Shown in pieces: positions 6,736 through 11,858 of a DNA stretch of 11,858 nt. Numbering within the stretch: the first letter of the stretch is position 1; each line of letters opens with the position of its first letter. A model generated the notes under the pieces. The model was given only the letters and a program-made list of their open reading frames with translations. It was not told where the DNA came from and made no database searches. The stretch comes from Bacteroidales bacterium UBA1197 (GTDB taxonomy: Bacteria > Bacteroidota > Bacteroidia > Bacteroidales > UBA932). The translations under genes were made by a program, and so were the position numbers. The stretch is taken from positions 21,058 through 32,915 of the forward strand of contig DBYB01000024.1 in the NCBI GenBank assembly GCA_002309995.1. The letters run 5' to 3'.

Positions 6736-7671
6736 ATGAAGATGAAAAACCGCTTTCTGCCCGCCATACTGGCCGTTTTGACATTCGCCTCGTGCTCTCC
6801 GCGCTACGAAACCATCGAAGGCTTTGCCCAGGGAGGCCTGTACCGCATACAATACAACAGCGCCGGAACGCACGCCAGCCGCACAGAAGTGAAAATCGGA
6901 GTGGAAGCAATATTGGAAGCCGTGGACACCACCCTTTCCGGCTACAACCGCAAATCGCTGCTGAGCCGCCGCAACGCCGGCGAAGCGGTGGAACTGAACG
7001 ATATGTTCCGCGAGATGGAAGCCCTGGCAGAGCACTACCGCGAACTGAGCGGCGGGGCCTTCGACGTGGCCGCCGGGCCGCTGTTCGATGTATGGGGCTT
7101 CGGCTTCACGGCAGACAGTCTGCCCTCGCCCGAGGCAATATCCAGGGCGATGGAGCGCAGCCGCCGGCGGGAAGTCCTCAATTTCAACGCAATAGCCCAG
7201 GGCTACACCTGCGACCTCGTGGCGGAATATCTCCATTCGCTGGGAATAAAGGACATGCTGGTAGACATTGGCGAGATCTACTGCGACGGGCTTAACTCCA
7301 AAGGGATGGGCTGGACCTTAGGGATTGATACCCCGGATGACGGGAACGACACACCCGGATCGAAGATCTCCGGCATCTGGCGCTCCGACGGCGGCGCTCA
7401 CGGAGTCGTGACCTCCGGGAACTACCGCAAGTACTATTATTCCGACGGGAAGAAATACTCCCACACCATAGACCCCCGCACAGGCCGTCCCGTAGAACAT
7501 AACCTACTGAGCGCCACCGTGATAGCTCCGACGGCAGCCGAGGCCGACGCCCTTGCCACTTACTTTATGGTGGCAGGGCCGGAGCAGGCGCGCGCCTTCG
7601 TGGAGTCTCACCCCACGGTGGAAGCCTGCCTCATCAGTGCAGACGGAATCTGGTATTCAGAAGGATTCTAG
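6736..7671 (+). CDS. apbE: ApbE-family FAD:protein FMN transferase, lipoprotein
   Basis: ApbE proteins use FAD to attach FMN covalently to Ser/Thr of periplasmic flavoproteins such as NqrB, NqrC and RnfG. The 311-residue product has a signal peptide with lipobox FASC (Cys20), so it is probably anchored on the periplasmic side. Family motifs are FDVAAGPLFDVWGFG at 109-123, LNFNAIAQGYTCD at 148-160, VVTSGNYRKYY at 224-234, YSHTIDPRTGRPV at 241-253, and the metal-associated EADALATYFMVAG at 269-281. The usual IGGE flavin-binding loop reads IGE (178-180), one Gly short. The start is placed at the ATG at 6736, with ATG 6742 also possible; the TTG at 6715 lies in the promoter. The stop shares a CTAG with convergent murQ. 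No Nqr or Rnf genes are nearby, so the target is unknown. Confidence 0.92.
   Translation: MKMKNRFLPAILAVLTFASCSPRYETIEGFAQGGLYRIQYNSAGTHASRTEVKIGVEAILEAVDTTLSGYNRKSLLSRRNAGEAVELNDMFREMEALAEHYRELSGGAFDVAAGPLFDVWGFGFTADSLPSPEAISRAMERSRRREVLNFNAIAQGYTCDLVAEYLHSLGIKDMLVDIGEIYCDGLNSKGMGWTLGIDTPDDGNDTPGSKISGIWRSDGGAHGVVTSGNYRKYYYSDGKKYSHTIDPRTGRPVEHNLLSATVIAPTAAEADALATYFMVAGPEQARAFVESHPTVEACLISADGIWYSEGF
7668..7671. other. CTAG palindrome providing both convergent stop codons
   Basis: apbE ends with TAG on the plus strand (7669-7671) and murQ ends with TAG on the minus strand (7668-7670), so four bases terminate both reading frames. No spacer is left for a conventional terminator between the genes. 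Confidence 0.95.
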
Positions 7672-8477
7672 CGGGAAGATTCGTAAGCCTCCACCGCCTT
7701 GCGCACGGTGCCGTGCTCCAGGAGCAGCTCGCGGGCCTTCTCGTAATCGGTTTCGCCGGTCTCTTTCATAATCATCCGCGTCCCACGGTCAACCAGCTTC
7801 TGGTTGGTGAGCTGCATATCCACCATCCGGTTGCCGTGCACGTGGCCCAGACGTATCATCACGGAGGTGGAAATCATATTCAGGATGAGTTTGGCGGCAG
7901 TGCCCGACTTCATACGGGTGCTGCCGGTGACGAACTCGGGCCCGACCACAGCGATTATAGGAATATCCACCTCGGCAGCCACCGGAGCCCCCTGGTTACA
8001 GGTGACGCAGGAGGTAAACGACCCCGCCTGCCTGGCGGCACGGATGGCCCCCAGCACATAAGGCGCGCCGCCCGACGCGGTAATGCCGATTACAGTATCC
8101 AATGGCCCCGGGCCAAAGGCCAGAATGTCCTTCGCTCCCTGCTCGGGATTGTCTTCCGCCCCTTCCTGGGCGGCGCGTATGGCCTTGTCGCCCCCGGCGA
8201 TTATGCCAATGAACTTGCCCTCGACTCCATAGGTAGGAGGAATCTCCGATGCGTCTATGATTCCGATGCGGCCGCTCGTACCGGCTCCCATATAGAATAC
8301 GCGGCCTCCGCGCTCCATTCGCGCGGTAATCTCCTCTATCACATCAGCGATGCTGGGTATGGCATTCTCCACAGCATCCGGCACGCTCCTGTCTTCGCTG
8401 TTGATGGCATTGAGGAGTTCGGTCACGGACATATTCTCGAGTCCGTTGTAATTGGATTCCTGTTCAGTAGTTCTCAT
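7668..8477 (-). CDS. murQ: N-acetylmuramic acid 6-phosphate etherase
   Basis: MurQ cleaves the lactyl ether of MurNAc-6-phosphate to give GlcNAc-6-phosphate and D-lactate, a cytosolic step in peptidoglycan recycling. The 269-residue SIS-domain protein carries the family signatures: GRVFYMGAGTSGRIG at 58-72, DASEIPPTYG at 75-84 with E78, GAEDN at 106-110 preceded by E105, GITASGGAPYV at 131-141 (usually GRTPYV), and GSTRMKSGTAAKLILNMIST at 185-204. The two conserved Glu positions implicated in catalysis (within DASE and the EGAED region) are retained. It is slightly shorter than E. coli MurQ (298 residues). Its ATG overlaps the mnmA stop in TAATG, implying translational coupling at the end of the ftsK operon. 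No MurNAc kinase (MurK/AmgK) or PTS gene is in the window, so the source of MurNAc-6-phosphate is not shown. Confidence 0.95.
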   Translation of the reverse strand: MRTTEQESNYNGLENMSVTELLNAINSEDRSVPDAVENAIPSIADVIEEITARMERGGRVFYMGAGTSGRIGIIDASEIPPTYGVEGKFIGIIAGGDKAIRAAQEGAEDNPEQGAKDILAFGPGPLDTVIGITASGGAPYVLGAIRAARQAGSFTSCVTCNQGAPVAAEVDIPIIAVVGPEFVTGSTRMKSGTAAKLILNMISTSVMIRLGHVHGNRMVDMQLTNQKLVDRGTRMIMKETGETDYEKARELLLEHGTVRKAVEAYESSR

Positions 8478-9790
8478 TATGAATCGATTGTGCCGCTGCC
8501 GAGGAGTTCGGGAGCGTCGTACGGGTCGGAGGGGTCGGGGAGTTCGTAGAACGCGGCGAACTGGCCAGGGGTGATGCTCCGCTGTGGCTTGTCGAAACAG
8601 ACGAAGAGCCCGGCGTCACGCATCAGCAATGTTGCGTCCTGCAGTTCCTGGCGATAGCGGATGCGGCAGCGGCAGCGGCGCACGGCACCCGGCTGTAAAG
8701 CATTAATAGGCCTTATCCACCTGATTTCGTCCGGTGCCACACGCAGCACGCTACGGAAAAGGCCGGGATGCTCTTCACCCTCGCCCACGTAAACGCGGTT
8801 GCTCTCTATATCCGTACCGATGACGAAGAGCGGGCTGGCGTGACCGCCGATGGCGAGGCCCTTGCGCTGGCCGTTGGTATAGAACTGTGCGCCCTCGTGG
8901 CGTCCGGCAATCACGCCGAACGGATTGGGCTTGAAACGCGTTTTCTTGATATGTTTCTTGCCGGAGCGATAGGTTTCCGTCTCGAACTGAATGGAACTGT
9001 AGTCGTACGGGGCGGCAAGCGACATAAGCTGGTCCGTCGTCAGGGAGCCCCAGCCGCCGGCGGACGCCTGCTCCAGCAGAGACTTCTGCGCAGCATACTG
9101 CGGCGAAGCCTCGTACCAGGCATCGAACACCTCAACCACATCGCCCTCCACGGACTTGAGCTTCTGCTGCAGGAACACCGGCAGGTCAACTTTGCCCACA
9201 AAGCAGATACCTTGCGAATCCTTTTTGTCGGCTGACGGCAGATCCGCTTCTGCGGCCAGCGCCCGCACCTCCTGCTTGAGCATCCCGCCTATGGGAAACA
9301 GCGCCTTGGAGAGCTGCTCCTGGTTGAGCTGGCAGAGGAAGTAACTCTGGTCTTTGCCGGGGTCAATTCCCTCCAGCAGCTTCCAGGTGCCGTCGGAGGC
9401 CTGTTCCTTGCGGCAATAATGCCCGGTGGCCACCATATCGGCTCCCAGTTCCTGCGCCTTCTTCAGAAAGGCGTCGAACTTGATTTCACGGTTGCAGAGC
9501 ACGTCGGGATTTGGAGTTCGGCCGCGTGCGTATTCGTCGAACATATAGTCCACCACGCGCTTGCGGTACTCCCCCGAAAGGTCCACGAAATAGAAAGGAA
9601 TACCTATCTTTCGAGCCACGAGCTCCGCCACGAACTTGTCTTCCTCCCACTCGCAGTCGCCGTGGAGCGTGCCTTCGGTGTCGTGCCAGTTCTGCATGAA
9701 CATAGCAAAGACATCGTAGCCCTGCTGCTTGAGCAACAGGGCCGCAACGCTGGAGTCAACGCCTCCGGAAAGTCCCACGCAGATTTTCAT
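8477..9790 (-). CDS. mnmA: tRNA 2-thiouridylase MnmA with internal insertion
   Basis: MnmA installs the 2-thio group on wobble uridine 34 of Lys, Glu and Gln tRNAs, using ATP and sulfur relayed from a cysteine desulfurase. The PP-loop GLSGGVDSS lies at 6-14, the first catalytic Cys is C99 in NPDVLCNREIKF, and the second is C196 in GICFVGK; GQRKGLAIGG at 307-316 marks the central domain. The protein has 437 residues against about 370 in E. coli. Most of the excess is an insertion at about 222-292, between GDVVEVFD and GRHEGAQFYT, with a basic stretch KKHIKKTRFKPNP; a Pro/Asp-rich tail of about 20 residues follows the usual C-terminus. Shorter insertions at this point are seen in other Bacteroidota. 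The start overlaps the lolA-like stop by ATGA and the stop overlaps murQ. Confidence 0.95.
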   Translation of the reverse strand: MKICVGLSGGVDSSVAALLLKQQGYDVFAMFMQNWHDTEGTLHGDCEWEEDKFVAELVARKIGIPFYFVDLSGEYRKRVVDYMFDEYARGRTPNPDVLCNREIKFDAFLKKAQELGADMVATGHYCRKEQASDGTWKLLEGIDPGKDQSYFLCQLNQEQLSKALFPIGGMLKQEVRALAAEADLPSADKKDSQGICFVGKVDLPVFLQQKLKSVEGDVVEVFDAWYEASPQYAAQKSLLEQASAGGWGSLTTDQLMSLAAPYDYSSIQFETETYRSGKKHIKKTRFKPNPFGVIAGRHEGAQFYTNGQRKGLAIGGHASPLFVIGTDIESNRVYVGEGEEHPGLFRSVLRVAPDEIRWIRPINALQPGAVRRCRCRIRYRQELQDATLLMRDAGLFVCFDKPQRSITPGQFAAFYELPDPSDPYDAPELLGSGTIDS

Positions 9791-10296
9791 CGCAGGTCGG
9801 TAATTACCCAGTCCGAGCCAAGCGCGGCAGTGTCGAACACGAAGCCGGCAGTGCTGCCGCTCAGCGGCGACGGGGTGATGGAACTGAACTTGAAAGTGAA
9901 GGTAACGTTCTGTTCTTCATTGTAGTACGTACCCGACGCGGTACCGTCGCCGTATTTCAGGTCCGATACGTTGCCGATCCAAGAGGCGGTGTCGGCCAGA
10001 AAATCGCGGGTGCCTTCGGCAGATTCCACGTAAACCTCTTTGGCCTCCCTGTCAACCACCCATTTGGTGGCGCCGTCGCAGTACATCTCAATGCCGTTGC
10101 CCACAACGCTGTAGCAGTCGCCGTCGATTACGGCCTTGCCGTTCATCTTTACGGGAGCCGAGCCTTTGACGCCCAGGTTGTAATTGAAACTCACACGGTT
10201 GCCGGCAAGCATTGCCTTGATATACTCCGCACTGCTCTGCGCCGCAAGCGAAAGGCTCACGGCAGCAAGCAGGACGGATAAGAAGAATCTTTTCAT
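9787..10296 (-). CDS. LolA-like periplasmic lipoprotein carrier
   Basis: LolA-type proteins ferry lipoproteins across the periplasm to the outer membrane. The 169-residue product has a clear Sec signal peptide (MKRFFLSVLLAAVSLSLAAQ) without a lipobox. It continues as a beta-rich protein with the LolA-like pattern of a GKAVIDGDCYSV strand (about 53-64), then GIEMYCDGATKWVVDREAKE (about 68-87), in which an Asp-Gly precedes the aromatic strand. Sequence identity to proteobacterial LolA is low; it fits the Bacteroidota LolA_2 type better. Its location directly after ftsK supports this, because lolA follows ftsK in many bacteria. Both ends overlap neighbours by ATGA (with ftsK at 10293-10296 and mnmA at 9787-9790), so expression should follow the operon. 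It could be a related substrate-binding beta-sandwich protein, but the context favours LolA. Confidence 0.78.
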   Translation of the reverse strand: MKRFFLSVLLAAVSLSLAAQSSAEYIKAMLAGNRVSFNYNLGVKGSAPVKMNGKAVIDGDCYSVVGNGIEMYCDGATKWVVDREAKEVYVESAEGTRDFLADTASWIGNVSDLKYGDGTASGTYYNEEQNVTFTFKFSSITPSPLSGSTAGFVFDTAALGSDWVITDLR

Positions 10297-11858
10297 TTTA
10301 CCAAGCTGTCCAACAGGCTCTGGAGACTGCTCAGGTCGGGAACGAGTACCTGCCTGGGCTTGGCGCCCTCCTGAGGTCCTACGACTCCCGCCGTCTCCAG
10401 CTGTCCCATTACACGTGCAGCTTTCGCAAATCCCATACCGAGACGCGTCTGCAGATAAGAAGTAGAGGCTTTCTGCGTAGTGACGACCAGTTCGGCCGCT
10501 TCGCGGAAACGCTCGTCGAGGTCGCCCATATCGCCGCCTCCGCCACTGCCGCCTTCGCTGCCGGCCTCTTCCACGTCGGGCAGATAATACGGTGTGTTAT
10601 AACTCTTTGCGTAACCCTGCTGGTCGCTGATGAAGTCTGTTATGCTGTCTATCTCCTCTCCGCTCACGTAGCCGCACTGGATACGCTCAGTGTCGATGCC
10701 GGCAGAGAAGAGCATATCGCCCTTGCCTATGAGTTTTTCGGCTCCGGGGGCGTCGAGTATGGTCATCGAGTCAACCCTGGAGGCAACGCGGAAGGCAATG
10801 CGCATAGGGAAGTTACTCTTGATGAGGCCGGAAATCACGTCCACGGAAGGCCTCTGGGTAGCCAAAATAACGTGGATACCGGCGGCACGGCCCTTCTGGG
10901 CAAGGCGGATGATGGAACCGGTGATGCTGCGGCCGGCAGCCTTGGCCTCGGGACCTCCGCCGCTGGTCATCGTAAGGTCGGCATACTCATCAACCACGAC
11001 TACCAGGTAAGGCAGGAAACGGTGGCCCTGGTCGCTGCGCAGGTGGTGCTGCTTGAACTTGTCGTTGTAGAGCGTAATCTTGTTCACGCCGGCCTTGGAC
11101 AGCAGCTCGTAACGCTCGTCCATCTCTATGCATACGGAACGGAGCACCTTCTCCGCGTCCTTAGGCTTCTTGACGATGGCGCTGTTGAGCTCATCTTCAT
11201 CGTTGGCGGCGGTGGGCAGCACGGCAAGATAGTGATGCAGCAACTGGGCGTACGACGAGAACTCGACCATCTTGGGATCGATGAACACGAACTTCAGTTC
11301 GGAAGGATGTTTACTGTACAGGAGCGAACTTACTATCACATTGAGGCCCACTGACTTACCCTGCTTGGTAGCACCTGCGATGAGGAGATGGGGCGCATCG
11401 GACAGGTCGAACACCTTAACCTTCTGGGTGATGGTGTAGCCTATGGCCACCGGCAGTTCGGCCTTGCTGTTGCGGAAGGCATCGTCGTTCAACAGGGCCT
11501 TGAGAGGCACGATGGAGGAGAAGTCGTTGGCGACTTCAATACCCACGGAGTCTTCCAGAGTGACCACGCGCACGCCCTTGGCCCTCAGCGACATAGCAAT
11601 ATCTTCCTGAAGTTTCTTGATGTCTGCAATCTTCACTCCCGGGGCGGGATATACCTTGTAAAGGGTAACGGTCGGGCCCACTATGGCGGTGACGTCGTTC
11701 ACCTGAATCCTATAGTTGGCGAGGGCTGCGCGTATCTTGTTGCGGTTGCGCATAAGTTCCTCGGTGGACACTTCGTGGCGGCTGCCTTCATAGGCCTGCA
11801 GCAGGTCCAGCGAAGGAGGGAAGCAGAAGCGCGGCAGGCCGTCCGGCGGATCCAGACG
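10293..11858 (-). CDS. ftsK: DNA translocase FtsK, C-terminal part (5' end outside window)
   Basis: FtsK is a septal hexameric ATPase that pumps chromosome dimers and terminus DNA during division and activates XerCD. The frame is open to the window edge, so the visible 521 residues lack the N-terminal membrane domain. The GTG at 11771 is not a real start: 29 further in-frame codons precede it, with the FtsK-like FCFPPSLDLL. Counting from that GTG, Walker A GATKQGKS is at 133-140, Walker B VVVVDEYADL at 257-266, and ATQRPSVDVISGLIK at 304-318. A Gly-rich linker (404-418) then leads to a gamma winged helix (about 419-480, ERFREAAELVV to QVLVPDL) that reads polar DNA motifs. The whole motor is intact. 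The stop overlaps the lolA-like start by ATGA, making this the first visible gene of a four-gene operon. Confidence 0.95.
   Translation of the reverse strand, partial: RLDPPDGLPRFCFPPSLDLLQAYEGSRHEVSTEELMRNRNKIRAALANYRIQVNDVTAIVGPTVTLYKVYPAPGVKIADIKKLQEDIAMSLRAKGVRVVTLEDSVGIEVANDFSSIVPLKALLNDDAFRNSKAELPVAIGYTITQKVKVFDLSDAPHLLIAGATKQGKSVGLNVIVSSLLYSKHPSELKFVFIDPKMVEFSSYAQLLHHYLAVLPTAANDEDELNSAIVKKPKDAEKVLRSVCIEMDERYELLSKAGVNKITLYNDKFKQHHLRSDQGHRFLPYLVVVVDEYADLTMTSGGGPEAKAAGRSITGSIIRLAQKGRAAGIHVILATQRPSVDVISGLIKSNFPMRIAFRVASRVDSMTILDAPGAEKLIGKGDMLFSAGIDTERIQCGYVSGEEIDSITDFISDQQGYAKSYNTPYYLPDVEEAGSEGGSGGGGDMGDLDERFREAAELVVTTQKASTSYLQTRLGMGFAKAARVMGQLETAGVVGPQEGAKPRQVLVPDLSSLQSLLDSLVK

Noticed and set aside
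6659..6910. Upstream extension of the FISUMP lipoprotein frame to 6910
   Set aside because: It runs through the divergent promoter and into apbE and would bury the signal peptide; the lipobox fixes the start at 6658.
7646..7684. Inverted GAATCT/AGATTC repeat around the apbE-murQ junction as a terminator
   Set aside because: The stem is only 6 bp with a loop of about 25 nt and no T-run; it is not distinguishable from chance.
7713..8549. Plus-strand open frame of 278 codons opposite murQ
   Set aside because: The translation resembles no family and lies antisense to a motif-rich murQ.
11769..11771. GTG at 11771 as the ftsK start
   Set aside because: Twenty-nine in-frame codons with FtsK-like sequence precede it up to the window edge, so the gene simply continues outside.
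1..11858. Mobile elements, CRISPR array, toxin-antitoxin or defence genes, tRNA and riboswitches
   Set aside because: I looked on both strands and saw no transposase, integrase, direct-repeat array, cloverleaf or aptamer-like leader; the intergenic space totals under 200 bp.

Overview
The window looks like chromosomal, mostly housekeeping DNA from a GC-rich (by eye well above 50%) member of the Bacteroidota, most likely Bacteroidales. The evidence is: -7 boxes of the Bacteroidota type (TAnnTTTG) close to start codons with no Shine-Dalgarno-like sequence; a FISUMP-domain surface lipoprotein whose mature N-terminus fits the Bacteroidota lipoprotein export signal; a short LolA_2-like protein directly behind ftsK; and a MnmA with a Bacteroidota-style internal insertion. 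The genus cannot be settled from this sequence; Alistipes-like or related uncultured gut Bacteroidales are possible. I see no insertion sequence, phage gene, CRISPR array, tRNA, rRNA or defence island.

Layout. (1) 1-2629, minus strand: ackA -> ptb -> mazG, with gaps of 4 and 3 nt, behind a -7 box at 2650-2657. It carries acyl-phosphate/acetate metabolism plus a nucleotide-pool pyrophosphatase that is cut by the window edge. (2) 2698-3768, plus strand: a short ComEC/Rec2-type membrane protein, divergent from ackA. (3) 3740-6658, minus strand: a lipoprotein gene (FISUMP domain) followed 9 nt later by a long RelA/SpoT homologue. The 3' end of the RSH gene overlaps comEC tail to tail by 29 bp. 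(4) 6736-7671, plus strand: an ApbE-like lipoprotein, divergent from the FISUMP gene. (5) 7668-11858, minus strand: ftsK (5' end outside the window) -> lolA-like -> mnmA -> murQ, joined by ATGA, ATGA and TAATG start/stop overlaps. murQ meets apbE at a CTAG that supplies both stop codons.

How the genes relate. The ackA-ptb pair would interconvert acyl-CoA, acyl-phosphate and carboxylic acid with ATP formation. The RSH protein keeps every HD-hydrolase residue I can identify but has lost the synthetase catalytic Asp and several nucleotide-binding residues, so it is probably a hydrolase-only (p)ppGpp enzyme with its regulatory C-terminus intact. The ftsK operon joins chromosome segregation, lipoprotein transport, tRNA thiolation and muropeptide recycling by very tight gene packing.

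The DNA is almost fully coding. The only gaps above 10 bp are the two divergent regulatory regions, 2630-2697 and 6659-6735. I found no previously undescribed multigene system. The most interesting points are the decayed synthetase domain, the acetate kinase/phosphotransbutyrylase pairing, the minimal ComEC and the enlarged MnmA.
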